This document shows, one piece after another, positions 34,477 to 43,826 of a stretch of 64,000 nt of DNA (position 1 is the first letter of the stretch; each line of letters begins with the position of its first letter). The notes beneath the pieces are model-generated. The model had not been told where the DNA came from. It was given only the letters and a program-made list of their open reading frames with translations, and made no database searches. Where the stretch lies: NCBI RefSeq assembly GCF_017309385.1, contig NZ_JAFJMJ010000001.1, forward strand, positions 930,001 to 994,000, given 5' to 3'. This DNA is from Amycolatopsis sp. 195334CR (GTDB lineage: Bacteria; Actinomycetota; Actinomycetes; Mycobacteriales; Pseudonocardiaceae). A program made the position numbers and the translations under genes.

Positions 34477-37400
34477 ATGGCCGGGACCGCGAGCACGCAG
34501 ATCCAGTTGCTGGGACCGGTCGGTATGCGCACCGGCAGCGGCGAGATGCTCATCCCATCCAGGAAAGCGGTGAGATGCCTGCTCGCCGTGCTCGCCATCG
34601 AAGCAGGCAAGCCGGTCAGCGAAAGCGTTCTCCTCGACCGCATCTGGAGAGAGGACAGCACCAAAGAACCAGCTCCGGGAACGCTGCGGCGCAACATCGA
34701 CTGGCTACGCGACTCGCTCGTAGCGGCCGGGGGCAGCCGTGATTGGGTGACCTGGAGCCAGGGCTCTCGAAGCTGGACTCTCGCGGTGAAACCCAGCGCG
34801 GTGGACTACCACCGCTTCATCGACGAGATCACTATCGCCTGCGACGACGCCGACTGGGACCGGCTGCGGCACCTGCTGGCCACCCGACACCAGAAACCAT
34901 TGTCCAATGTAGATAGTCGATGGGCTGACGGTGTCCGCCACACCCTCGCCCGGCGCCGCCAAGCAGCGCTGAAAGGGCTGTTCACCTATCTGCTCGACGC
35001 GCGCCGCTTCGACGACCTGATCGCCTTGCTCGGGCCGTACGAGGATGACCTTGTTCTCGACGAGGACCTGTTGAAGCTGGGTGCCAAGGCGCTCGCCGCG
35101 GTGGGACGTCACGCCGAAATCGGGGCGTGGGCGGCCCACATCGGCGACCGCGCCCACGACGAGCACGGTGTGGGCCGCTCCGCCGTCACGCACGCCGCCA
35201 TCGAGGACCTGATCGCCGACCCGCCCGGACCGTCCCCGCGCCCCGCCGCCCCGCAGGCACTGGCCCTGCCCCGCGACATCGCCGACTTCACCGGCCGCGA
35301 CCACGAACTCGCCACCCTGATCGCCGCGGTCGAAAACGCCGCCGACACCGGCGCCACCACCATCGCCATCCACGCCATCGACGGCATGCCCGGCATCGGC
35401 AAAACCGCCCTGGGCATCCACGCCGGCCACCGGCTCGCGCCCCGCTTCCCCGACGGCCAGTTACTGCTTCAACTGCACGGTCACGCCCCCGGCCAGAGGG
35501 CCGTGAGCCCGTTCGACGCGCTGCACTCCCTGCTCACCGCCCTGGGCGTGCACGCCAGCGTGCTCAACACCCACAAGGACGCGGAGCAGCGGGCGCGGCT
35601 GTGGCGCACCCTGGCCGCCGACCGCACCATGCTGCTGTTCCTCGACGACGCCGCCACCCACGACCAGGTCGCGCCCCTGCTACCCGGCGCACCACGCTGT
35701 CTGGTGATCATCACCAGCCGCAACCGGCTGCCCGAACTCGACGACGTCCACCCCATCTCCCTTGACATCGTTAGCCCCGAGGAAGGCGCGCTCATGCTGC
35801 TGCGCCGGGCCCGTCGCAGCCCGGACAACACTCACGCCGACCAGGTCGCCCGAGTAGTCGAACTGTGCGGCTACCTGCCGATCGCCATCGCGATCGCCGC
35901 CTCCCAGCTACGCACCCACCCCGGCTGGAGCGTGCGCTACCTCGCCGATCAACTCGCCGACGCCTACGACCGGCTCGACGAACTGCAAGCCGGTGAACGC
36001 TCCGTGCGCGCCGCATTCGACACCTCCGTCCAAGACCTGCCCGCCGAGCAACGCGACCTGTTCACCCTGCTCGGCGTCCACCACGGCCCCGACATCGACC
36101 CCCACGCCACCGCCGCCCTCACCGACACCACCCCCACCCGAGCACGCCACCTACTGCGCGCCCTGCACACCCGCAACCTCGTCCAGGAGACGAGCCCCGA
36201 CCGCTACCGCCTCCACGACCTACTCCGCATCCACGCCCACACACACGCCAACGCTCTCCACCCCGACCACCGCCACCACGCCACCACCAGAGTCCTGGAC
36301 TACTACCTGCACACCGCCCACACCGCCACCAGCCACCTCCCGGCCTATAGGACCCCCACCAACCCCATCACTCCGCCCTCACCCCAGCATCCGCGGACCA
36401 TCACGGACACTAGCGACGCTAGGGCCTGGCTGGGCACCGAACTACCCGTGTTGGCCACCGCGATCGACCACACCCACCTCAGCCACCCCACCCACACTCT
36501 CCACCTGTCCACCACCCTGCACCGCTACTTCCGCGCGGCCGGACAGTTGAACCACGCCCACACCATCCACCACACCGCACTCGACGTCGCTACCCAAACC
36601 AGCGACCCCCGCGCGCAAGCCACCGCCCTCAACGACCTCGGCATCGTGCACCGGTTACGGGGTGACCTGGGCGCGGCCGTGGAGGCACAGACCCGCGCAC
36701 TGCAACTCTGCACCGACACCGGCAACTTGCTGGGGCAGGGCCACGCCCTCAACGAACTCGGCTACGTGCACCGGTTACGGGGTGACCTGGGCGCGGCCGT
36801 GGAGGCACAGACCCGCGCACTCCAGCTCTACACCGACACCGGCAGCCTGCTGGGGCGGGGCTACGCCCTCAACGACCTCGGCCGCGTGTATCGGCTGCGG
36901 GGCGATCTAGGCGCGGCCGTGGACGCACAGACCCGCGCACTCCAGCTCTACACCGACACCGGCGACCTGCTGGGCCAGGGCAGTGCCCTCAACGACCTCG
37001 GCCGCGTGTATTGGCTGCGGGGCGATCTAGGCGCGGCCCTCGACGCACAGACCCGCGCACTCCAGCTCTACACCGACACCGGCAGCCTGCTGGGCCAGGG
37101 CACCGCCCTCAACGACCTCGGCGTCGTGCATCGGCTGCAGGGCGATCTAGGCGCGGCCCTCGACGCACTGACCCGCGCACTCCAGCTCTTCACCGACACT
37201 GGCAGCCTGCTGGGGCAGGCCAACGCACGCCTACATATCGGCATCGTTTACCACGTGAAGGGAGCGTATGGCCTAGCCGCCACGCATCTCACCCATGCAC
37301 TGCGCCTGTTCACCCAAGTCGAAGACACCGACGGCCAAGCCGAAACCCACAACGCACTCGGCGACCTCACCCTCGACCACCCCAATGCAGGCGACCCGCA

Positions 37401-37623
37401 CACCCACTTCACCACCGCACACACACTCGCACTCCAATGTGAAACAAAACTCCACGAGGCCAACGCCCTCGTCGGCCAAGCCAAATACCTCCACCGCACC
37501 GGAGACACCCCCCAAGCGGTCACCCTCCTACGCCAAGCCCTCACCATCCACCGCGCCATCCACGCCCCCGAAGCAACCCACACCGCCGACCTACTCCGCG
37601 CACTCGACCCCACTCAGCGCTGA
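34477..37623 (+). CDS. SARP-NB-ARC-TPR regulator (AfsR-like)
   Basis: 1048 residues from ATG 34477. Residues 8-105 form an OmpR-like winged helix (IQLLGPVGMRTGSGEMLIPS), 108-260 a bacterial transcriptional activator domain, 265-620 NB-ARC (Walker A GMPGIGKT 303-310; LLFLDDAA; LVIITSRNRL), then TPRs. Five consecutive 40-residue TPR units (36625-37224) are almost identical at DNA level, followed by a degenerate sixth. The 3' third is strongly C-rich. ATGs at 34399 and 34423 are longer starts; none has a clear binding site, and a leaderless start is possible. AfsR-like proteins usually activate secondary metabolism; the target is unknown. Confidence 0.88.
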   Translation: MAGTASTQIQLLGPVGMRTGSGEMLIPSRKAVRCLLAVLAIEAGKPVSESVLLDRIWREDSTKEPAPGTLRRNIDWLRDSLVAAGGSRDWVTWSQGSRSWTLAVKPSAVDYHRFIDEITIACDDADWDRLRHLLATRHQKPLSNVDSRWADGVRHTLARRRQAALKGLFTYLLDARRFDDLIALLGPYEDDLVLDEDLLKLGAKALAAVGRHAEIGAWAAHIGDRAHDEHGVGRSAVTHAAIEDLIADPPGPSPRPAAPQALALPRDIADFTGRDHELATLIAAVENAADTGATTIAIHAIDGMPGIGKTALGIHAGHRLAPRFPDGQLLLQLHGHAPGQRAVSPFDALHSLLTALGVHASVLNTHKDAEQRARLWRTLAADRTMLLFLDDAATHDQVAPLLPGAPRCLVIITSRNRLPELDDVHPISLDIVSPEEGALMLLRRARRSPDNTHADQVARVVELCGYLPIAIAIAASQLRTHPGWSVRYLADQLADAYDRLDELQAGERSVRAAFDTSVQDLPAEQRDLFTLLGVHHGPDIDPHATAALTDTTPTRARHLLRALHTRNLVQETSPDRYRLHDLLRIHAHTHANALHPDHRHHATTRVLDYYLHTAHTATSHLPAYRTPTNPITPPSPQHPRTITDTSDARAWLGTELPVLATAIDHTHLSHPTHTLHLSTTLHRYFRAAGQLNHAHTIHHTALDVATQTSDPRAQATALNDLGIVHRLRGDLGAAVEAQTRALQLCTDTGNLLGQGHALNELGYVHRLRGDLGAAVEAQTRALQLYTDTGSLLGRGYALNDLGRVYRLRGDLGAAVDAQTRALQLYTDTGDLLGQGSALNDLGRVYWLRGDLGAALDAQTRALQLYTDTGSLLGQGTALNDLGVVHRLQGDLGAALDALTRALQLFTDTGSLLGQANARLHIGIVYHVKGAYGLAATHLTHALRLFTQVEDTDGQAETHNALGDLTLDHPNAGDPHTHFTTAHTLALQCETKLHEANALVGQAKYLHRTGDTPQAVTLLRQALTIHRAIHAPEATHTADLLRALDPTQR
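36625..37224 (+). repeat. Five tandem 120-bp TPR-coding repeats
   Basis: Period 120 bases, unit reading ALNDLGRVYRLRGDLGAAVD and so on. Adjacent units differ at only a few bases, so the array was recently expanded or homogenised and may vary in copy number. Confidence 0.9.
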
Positions 37624-38214
37624 CAACGACAGCAAACGCGCTCGCCCAGCGGCACGCCCATTTGTTTCCGCCCACTAACCTCCACCCGCCCGCCTTCGTC
37701 CCATTGGCCAGCCGGTACTGCCAGCTGTCGAATCCCGTACCGCGCAGGAGGAAGCCCCTCCAGCTCACCCTCGTATTCCAGCCGTCTTGAGCACAGCAGG
37801 AAGAACGGAGACACAACGGAGCCCAGAACAACCGTTAGCGACCGCAAACATGATCTTGAAGTCCAAGAAACGCAGGTAGGAGCCCTGAACCCGGAGCCCG
37901 TTACAAGATCATCGCGATCGATCACGCGGGCTTTTAATCCGCAGGGCCGAGATCACCACCACATTGAGCGCGCAGTGCGACTTACCGCAGGCTCCTGGTC
38001 CCCAGATCACTGGCCCGGTCCTCACCAGACAACCATGGACTCCTCCCGGCGGGCAGCCGCCCCAAGCCCGACGGAATCCACCCAGTTGGGCGACACAACT
38101 GGAGCAACTTCTGCGACCCCATTTCGACCGGCGCCGACGTCTGCTCCAGTTCTGCTCCACCTACTGAACGGTAACTGAAGGACGCCACGCCGAAATCTCG
38201 ACTTCGGTTGCCCA
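37624..38214. other. Gene-free stretch beside tRNA-Ala
   Basis: About 590 bases with no supportable gene. It contains a tRNA-Lys-like anticodon arm (about 37927-37943: GCGGG-CTTTTAA-TCCGC) without matching acceptor, D or T arms. It also has a repeated CTGCTCCA near 38140-38160. The left boundary of the core chromosome probably falls here. Confidence 0.4.
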
Positions 38215-38253
38215 CAAAAAACGCCTGGCCTGCATCAACAAGCAGGCCAGGCG
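38215..38253 (-). terminator. Intrinsic terminator of tRNA-Ala
   Basis: A 12-bp stem (GCAGGCCAGGCG with its complement, 38222-38253) and 8-base loop, followed on the minus strand by a T-rich tract (complement of CACAAAAAA, 38213-38221). It starts 14 bases past the tRNA 3' end. Confidence 0.85.
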
Positions 38254-38266
38254 ATCTTGAAAACTG

Positions 38267-38339
38267 TGGAGCTAAGGGGACTCGAACCCCTGACCCCCTC
38301 ACTGCCAGTGAGGTGCGCTACCAGCTGCGCCATAGCCCC
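38267..38339 (-). tRNA. tRNA-Ala (anticodon GGC)
   Basis: Folds on the minus strand: acceptor GGGGCTA pairs with TAGCTCC (one G-T), D arm GCGCAGCTGGTAGCGC, anticodon stem CCTCA/TGAGG with loop CTGGCAG (GGC, reading GCC), T arm with GGTTCGAGTCC. CCA is not encoded. It sits at the switch from accessory to core-like DNA, and its 3' end faces the accessory side, the usual orientation for a tRNA integration site. Confidence 0.95.
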
Positions 38340-38370
38340 GGAGCGGAGGTGAACTCCGCATCTCGTGTGT

Positions 38371-38742
38371 CTATAAGGTACATGACCCCCGGATGGCCGT
38401 GCGCAGGGGGGTCCTCACCGGTCCGACCTCAACGAAGAGGGGCCAGGTCATCCACCCGACGCGAGCGGGCGCCGGCAGGCCCGAGATCTGCTCGATCAGC
38501 GAGCCCAGCCGCTCAGCGCCCCAGTTCGCCGCGGTCGGGGTCGGCAGCTTCCCCCGCGCGTCGACCGTCACCTCCATCGTCTGGGCCACGTCGTGCGCGG
38601 TGCCCGTCGACTGCACCATCAGGGCTTCTACCTGCGACAACGCTTCCGAACGGGCGCGCGTCCGCTCGATCGGCCACCGCGTGTCCCCCGCCCGCCGCGC
38701 ACGGCGTCAGCTTGCCGCCCGGCTGATGTCGAACTCCGCCAC
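38371..38742 (-). pseudogene. YbaB-like gene interrupted by in-frame TGA
   Basis: GTG 38742 has an excellent binding site (GGGAGG, six bases) and starts MAEFDISRAAS, but codon 12 is TGA (38707-38709). The same frame then continues with good coding character (DTRWPIERTRARSEALSQVE ... EVTVDARGKL ... RLGSLIEQISGLPAPARVGW) to 38371. A helical ALxQVEALM segment followed by an EVTVDARGKL strand is the layout of YbaB/EbfC-like nucleoid-associated proteins. It appears to be a nonsense-mutated gene; sequencing error or re-initiation at TTG 38640 are alternatives. Confidence 0.55.
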
Positions 38743-38809
38743 CCGCAGCCTCCCTGAACTCGAAAATCAGCCGGTCGGACGGGAGAAACCGACGAACGAC
38801 TGCCCGTGC

Positions 38810-39613
38810 TCAGCCCGCAGAGACCAGCTTCGTCAGCCATTCCGCGTCGGCGGTGTTCACCGGTTTGCCGCCCGCCATCACCGTCGGTGTGCCGAAGCCC
38901 TTGCTCCCGTTCGGGAACTCCTGGTGCAGCGCCGGGTCCTCGGTGACGCGCTTCAGCTCGGCGTCCAACTGCTGGTTGTAGGTGCCGCCCTCGACGCAGG
39001 CGGGGAACGCCGGGTCGGCGACGCCGACGGCCTGCCCCAGCGCGGTGAGCTGCCCCTTGTCCCACCCGCGCTTGCCCTCTTCCGGCTGGGCCGCGAACAG
39101 GCTGTCGTGGAACGGGGTGAACACGCCGGCGTCGGCGGCGCACAGGCCCGCGTTCGCCGAATCGAGCGAGTAGCCCTCCGGGTCGCTCTGCGCGCTCAGC
39201 ATCGGCACCATGTGCGTGCGCAGCACCAGGTTGCCCGCCGCGACCTGCTCCTCGATCTGCTTGCCGAAGCGCTTCTGGAACTCACCGCAGGCCGGGCAGA
39301 GGAAGTCCGCGTAGACGTCGAGCGTGGCCTTGGCCGACGGCGAGCCGGAGACGACCACCAGGCCGTCGCGCTGCTCGGCCCAGGCCGGGGCGCCCTTGGC
39401 CACGGCCGCAATCGTTTGCCCCTCGGTCTGGTTCTTGTCGGCCTGGTACCAGACGATGCCGCCGACCACGGCCGCGGTGACCACGACCACCGCCACGACC
39501 ACGCCGACCATCCGCTTGTCGACGCCCCGCGCCGGAGCCGGCGTCGGCTTCGCGGCCTGCTGCCGCTGCTGCTCCTGCCGCTTCTTCCGCGCGGTGCGCT
39601 CCGCTCCACCCAC
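38810..39613 (-). CDS. DsbA-family thioredoxin-like protein
   Basis: 267 residues. A basic N-terminus, one membrane helix (MVGVVVAVVVVTAAVVGGIV, 35-56), then an extracytoplasmic thioredoxin fold with the active site C106-P-A-C109 (DFLCPACGEF) and the cis-Pro loop FGTPTVMAGG near the end. It probably oxidises or isomerises disulfides in exported proteins. Membrane-anchored proteins of this size are standard in actinobacteria. Confidence 0.9.
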   Translation of the reverse strand: MGGAERTARKKRQEQQRQQAAKPTPAPARGVDKRMVGVVVAVVVVTAAVVGGIVWYQADKNQTEGQTIAAVAKGAPAWAEQRDGLVVVSGSPSAKATLDVYADFLCPACGEFQKRFGKQIEEQVAAGNLVLRTHMVPMLSAQSDPEGYSLDSANAGLCAADAGVFTPFHDSLFAAQPEEGKRGWDKGQLTALGQAVGVADPAFPACVEGGTYNQQLDAELKRVTEDPALHQEFPNGSKGFGTPTVMAGGKPVNTADAEWLTKLVSAG

Positions 39614-39699
39614 TTGCCTCAGTTCCTTCCCACCCGGCTCACGTCGGGCCTTAGGCTATTCAGACGACCTGAGAAAACCGTGAGGCCAGGAGGACGCCG

Positions 39700-40536
39700 A
39701 TGCGCGGCAGGCGGGCGCTCGCCACCCTGGCCGCGATCGGCTTCACCATGATCAACTCCGTTGCCTGCACCACCGCCACCGACGCCGACTCGCTGGTCAA
39801 ACGGGCCGACGTGCGCGGGCACCTGACCGTCGGCACCCGCTTCGACCAGCCTGGCATCTCCCAGCGCACGCTCGACGGGCGGCTGGTCGGTTTCGACGTG
39901 GAGGTGGCCGCCTACGTGGCGAAGGAGCTGGGTGTGGCCCGCGAGGACATCACCTGGCGGGAGACCGCGACCTCCAGCCGCGAGGCCGATCTCGCCTCGA
40001 ACTCGGTGGACATGGTGGTGGCCACCTACTCGATCACCGAGAAGCGCCGCCAGCAGGTCACCTTCGCCGGGCCCTACTTCGAGACCGGGCAGGACCTGCT
40101 GGTCCGCACGCAGTCGACGGACATCACCGGGCCCGAGACGCTCAACGGCAAGCGGCTCTGCTCGACCACCAACACCACCTCCGCCGAGCAGGTGCGTGAC
40201 CGGTTCGCCCAGCAGACCGAGCTGGTCGAGTACCCGCGCTACCCGGAGTGCATCAGCGCGCTGCTGTCCGGGCAGGTGGACGCGGTGACCACGGACGCGG
40301 TGATCCTGGCCGGGTACGCCGCCCAGCAGCCCGAGCTGCTCCGCGTGGTCGGCACGCAGTTCGCGCCCGAGCGCTACGGCATCGGCCTGCGCAAGGGCGA
40401 CACCGAGGCGCAGCGCGCGGTCAACAACGCGATCCGCAAGATGATCAGCAGCGGCGAGTGGACCAAGGCCTTCGACGCGCACATCGGACCGTCCGGTTAC
40501 CCGCCGCCCTCACCGCCCCAGGTCACCGAGCAGTGA
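39700..40536 (+). CDS. Glutamate-type ABC transporter solute-binding lipoprotein
   Basis: 278 residues. The signal sequence ends with a lipobox-like NSVAC (lipidated C23). The periplasmic-binding-protein-3 fold is visible: HLTVGTRFDQPGIS, RLVGFDVEVAAYVAKELGV, SNSVDMVVATYSITEKRR, and ERYGIGLRKGDTEAQRAVN near the end. It resembles GluB-like glutamate/polar amino acid binding proteins. No permease or ATPase gene is adjacent, so it works with a distant transporter or has another role. Its stop overlaps hrpB by 4 bases. Confidence 0.88.
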   Translation: MRGRRALATLAAIGFTMINSVACTTATDADSLVKRADVRGHLTVGTRFDQPGISQRTLDGRLVGFDVEVAAYVAKELGVAREDITWRETATSSREADLASNSVDMVVATYSITEKRRQQVTFAGPYFETGQDLLVRTQSTDITGPETLNGKRLCSTTNTTSAEQVRDRFAQQTELVEYPRYPECISALLSGQVDAVTTDAVILAGYAAQQPELLRVVGTQFAPERYGIGLRKGDTEAQRAVNNAIRKMISSGEWTKAFDAHIGPSGYPPPSPPQVTEQ

Positions 40537-42905
40537 GCGCCGAACTGCCGGTCACCGCGGTGCTCGGTGACCTCGGTGACGCGCTGGCCGAGCACGGCAC
40601 CGCGGTGCTGGTCGCCCCACCCGGCACGGGCAAGACCACGCTGGTGCCGCCGTCGCTGGCCGAGCGGACCGACGGCCGGGTCGTGGTCGCCGAACCACGA
40701 CGGCTCGCCGCCCGCGCGGCCGCCGCCAGGATGGCCTCGCTGCTCGGCGAGCCCGTCGGCGAGACGGTCGGGTACTCGGTGCGCGGCGATCGCCGGGTGT
40801 CGAAGCGCACCAGGATCGAGGTGGTCACCTCGGGCCTGCTGGTGCGCCGCCTGCAACACGACCCCGAACTGCCCGGGGTGTCCACCGTGCTGCTGGACGA
40901 GTGCCACGAACGCCACCTCGACGCCGACCTGCTGCTCGCGCTGCTGCTGGACGTCCGCGCCGGGTTGCGCGACGACCTGCGGTTGCTGGCCACCTCGGCC
41001 ACCGTCGCCGCCGACCGGCTGGCCGCCCTGCTCGGCGGGCCCGTGCTGACCGCGCACGCCCGCACCTTCCCGATCGAGCACGTGTACTCGCCGCCCTCCC
41101 GCAACGAGCGCATCGAGGCCTGCGTGGCCAGGACGATCCACAAGGCACTGTCCGAAGCGGACGGCGATGTGCTCGCCTTCCTGCCCGGCGCGGCGGAGAT
41201 CGGCCGGGTGTCGAAGCTCCTGTCCGGTGTCGACGTCTTCCCGCTGCACGGGCGGCTGACCGCAGCGCAGCAGGACGCCGCGTTGCGCCGGGGCGACCGG
41301 CGGCGGGTGGTGCTGGCGACGGCCGTCGCGGAGTCGAGCCTGACCGTGCCCGGGGTGCGGATCGTGGTGGATTCCGGACTGGCCAGGGTGCCGCGCGTGG
41401 ACCACCGCCGGGGGTTGCCGGGGCTGGCCACCGTACGCGTGTCGGCCGCGGTGGCCGATCAGCGCGCCGGTCGTGCGGGCCGCGAGGGGCCGGGGCGGGT
41501 GTACCGCTGCTGGCCGCAGCACGAGCAGGCCTCCCTGCCCGCCTACCCGGAACCCGAGATCCGCACCGCCGAACTGGCCCGGCTCGCGCTCGAACTGGCC
41601 TGCTGGTCCACTCCGGACGGCAGTGGGCTCGCCTGGTGGGACCCGCCCGGCGAGGGCGCGCTCGCCGCCGGGCAGGCCGTGCTGCGGGCGCTCGGCGCGA
41701 CCGGCGAGTCCGGTGAGGTCACCGAACGCGGGCGCCGGATGGCCGCGCTCGGCCTGCACCCCCGGTTGGCCAGGGCACTGCTGGACGGCGCTCGCGAGGT
41801 CGGTGCCCGGTCGGCGGCCGAGGTGGTCGCCCTGCTGGACAACGGCGCGTCGCTGACCGATGTGGACGCCGAACTGCGCCGCCTCCGCGACACCGGCGAC
41901 CAGCGCTGGCGCCGCGAGGCACAGCGACTGGCGAAGCTGGTGGAAGGCGGACCGGAGAAACCCGAATCCGCGCTGGTCGTGGCGCTCGCGCACCCCGAAC
42001 GCCTGGCCCGCCGCCGCGCGGCCGGATCGCCGGTGTACCTGATGGCCGGTGGCACCGCGGCGGAACTCGGTCCGGGCAGCGGGCTCGCCGACGCGGAATG
42101 GCTGGCGATCGGGGAAGCGACCCGCGATCCGGGACGTACCAACGGGCTCATCCGGCTCGCCGCGCGTGCCGACGCCGAACTGGCCGAGAGCGCCGGCGCG
42201 CAGCTGCTGTCCGAATCGGACGAAGTGCGCTGGGCGGACGGCGATCTGGTCGCCCGCCGAGTGCGCTGCCTCGGCGCGATCGTGCTCAGCGAACGGCCCC
42301 TGCGCTCCCCCGATCCGGCGCTGGTGCACGAAGCGGTGGTGGCCGGGCTGCGGACCGAAGGCCTCGGCCTGCTGAAGTGGACCGAGGACGCCACCCGGTT
42401 GCGGCAGCGGCTGGACTTCCTGCACCGCGCCATCGGCGAACCGTGGCCGGACCCCACCGACGAGACCATTCTGTCCACTGTGGATCTCAGCCACGTGCGG
42501 AAGCGCGCCGACCTGGCCCGTGTCGACGCCGGAACCGCGGTACGCGCGTTGTTGCCGTGGCCGGAAGCGGCCAAACTGGACGAACTGGCCCCGGACCGGC
42601 TGGAAGTGCCGTCCGGCTCGAAGATCCGCGTCGACTACCGCGACGAGCCGGTGCTCGCGGTCAAACTGCAGGAGACCTTCGGCTGGCGCGAAACCCCGAA
42701 GCTGGCCGGTGGCCGCGTGCCGGTGGTGCTGCACCTGCTCTCGCCCGCCGGCCGCCCGGCCGCCGTGACCGCCGACCTGGAGTCGTTCTGGCGCAACGGG
42801 TACCACGCCGTGCGTGCCGATCTGCGTGGTCGCTACCCGCGGCACCCGTGGCCGGAGGACCCGATGACCGCCGAGCCGACCCGGCGGGTCAAACCGCGCG
42901 GTTGA
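40533..42905 (+). CDS. hrpB: ATP-dependent helicase HrpB
   Basis: 790 residues from GTG 40533. DEAH-box helicase motifs: APPGTGKTT (I), AEPRRLAARAAA (Ia), LLDECHERHLDADL (II, with DECH), ATSATV (III), and DQRAGRAGREGPGRVYRCW (VI). The C-terminal HrpB-specific domain follows (FGWRETPKLAGGRVPVVLHL, then RPAAVTADLESFWRNGY and RYPRHPWPEDP). HrpB helicases are widespread; their physiological RNA substrate is not well defined. The long opposite-strand frame here is a GC-rich shadow. Confidence 0.93.
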   Translation: MSAELPVTAVLGDLGDALAEHGTAVLVAPPGTGKTTLVPPSLAERTDGRVVVAEPRRLAARAAAARMASLLGEPVGETVGYSVRGDRRVSKRTRIEVVTSGLLVRRLQHDPELPGVSTVLLDECHERHLDADLLLALLLDVRAGLRDDLRLLATSATVAADRLAALLGGPVLTAHARTFPIEHVYSPPSRNERIEACVARTIHKALSEADGDVLAFLPGAAEIGRVSKLLSGVDVFPLHGRLTAAQQDAALRRGDRRRVVLATAVAESSLTVPGVRIVVDSGLARVPRVDHRRGLPGLATVRVSAAVADQRAGRAGREGPGRVYRCWPQHEQASLPAYPEPEIRTAELARLALELACWSTPDGSGLAWWDPPGEGALAAGQAVLRALGATGESGEVTERGRRMAALGLHPRLARALLDGAREVGARSAAEVVALLDNGASLTDVDAELRRLRDTGDQRWRREAQRLAKLVEGGPEKPESALVVALAHPERLARRRAAGSPVYLMAGGTAAELGPGSGLADAEWLAIGEATRDPGRTNGLIRLAARADAELAESAGAQLLSESDEVRWADGDLVARRVRCLGAIVLSERPLRSPDPALVHEAVVAGLRTEGLGLLKWTEDATRLRQRLDFLHRAIGEPWPDPTDETILSTVDLSHVRKRADLARVDAGTAVRALLPWPEAAKLDELAPDRLEVPSGSKIRVDYRDEPVLAVKLQETFGWRETPKLAGGRVPVVLHLLSPAGRPAAVTADLESFWRNGYHAVRADLRGRYPRHPWPEDPMTAEPTRRVKPRG

Positions 42906-43692
42906 GGCCCTGCGGCGGCACGGGCAGCTCCTTCGCCAACTCCTCGTCGTCGCCGCTTTCCTCGTGCAGCCCCAGTTGCACCGCCTCGCGGATCTGCTCG
43001 CGGTTCTCCCGCACCACGTGCGCGAAGAAGTCGTCGATGCGCGGGTCGGTGAGCACTTCGAGGGTGATGCGCATGACCGTGTCCACCACGCTGCGCACGA
43101 TCTCGTCGTGGAACGGCAGTCTGGACAGGCGGCCGGCCTGCGGGTCCGCCTTCATCTTCTCGGTGACGATCTGCCGCAGCATTTCGCGGTTCTCCCCGAG
43201 CGAGCGAGCCAGGTTCTGCGGGTAGTTCCCGGTTTCCAGCACCTTGACCACCTCGTCCAGCACGGCCACCGTGATCGGCTTCTTGATCGCCAGCACGATC
43301 GGCCGGGACAACCGCTCCACCAGCCGCTGGGTGAACTTCTCGCCGAACGCGCGATCGGCGGTCCGCGCCAGGCGCACCAGCACCACGATGATCCGCAGCA
43401 GCCGGAACCCGCGCAGCGCCGGGTGCGCCACCGGGATCATGCCGAGCACCTCGTACCAGTTGCGCAGCGGGAACCAGCGTTCCCAGCCCGCCTGGCGCCA
43501 CCGCCACAGGAACTCGAGGAAGAACACGCCGCAGATGCAGGTGTCGATCACGAAGATGAGGTGCGCCGTCTGCTCCGAGTGCGGCCAGAACATCACGTAG
43601 ACCAGCAATCCGACCGAGACGATCGCCAGCACCAGCATGGCCAGGTCCACCGGGGCGACCCGGCGCCGCCGGATCGTGCCGCTCGCCGTCAT
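42889..43692 (-). CDS. Ion-channel-like membrane protein
   Basis: About 267 residues. Four hydrophobic segments in the first 110 residues, with an S4-like positive helix (ALRGFRLLRIIVVLVRLARTADR), resemble the voltage-sensor half of ion transporters. I see no pore helix with a K+ signature. The C-terminal 140 residues are helical and cytoplasmic, rich in charged residues. ATG 43701 is a slightly longer start. It converges with and overlaps hrpB by 17 bases. Confidence 0.7.
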   Translation of the reverse strand: MTASGTIRRRRVAPVDLAMLVLAIVSVGLLVYVMFWPHSEQTAHLIFVIDTCICGVFFLEFLWRWRQAGWERWFPLRNWYEVLGMIPVAHPALRGFRLLRIIVVLVRLARTADRAFGEKFTQRLVERLSRPIVLAIKKPITVAVLDEVVKVLETGNYPQNLARSLGENREMLRQIVTEKMKADPQAGRLSRLPFHDEIVRSVVDTVMRITLEVLTDPRIDDFFAHVVRENREQIREAVQLGLHEESGDDEELAKELPVPPQGLNRAV

Positions 43693-43826
43693 GGCCCGCA
43701 TTGTGCCTGCCCGCCCGTCGTGCCGCCGAACGAACCCTGCCGAAAGTAGGGGTCGATCCCTGCCCTGCGCCCACTGCCCCGGCCCCCGGCGGCGCGCGAA
43801 CCTCGGTGCCGGACAAGGGAGGAAAC

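Noticed and set aside
37900..37985. Full tRNA-Lys gene
   Set aside because: Only an anticodon arm is convincing; no pairing acceptor, D arm or GTTCGA T loop, so it is not called as a tRNA.
1..38266. Integrase, Rep, Tra or ParAB genes of an integrative element
   Set aside because: None recognised in any frame; the only mobility gene is the ISL3 transposase.
40497..42845. 782-codon open frame on the minus strand
   Set aside because: Antisense shadow of hrpB in GC-rich DNA. Composition is dominated by Arg/Gly/His/Gln, and all helicase motifs are on the other strand.
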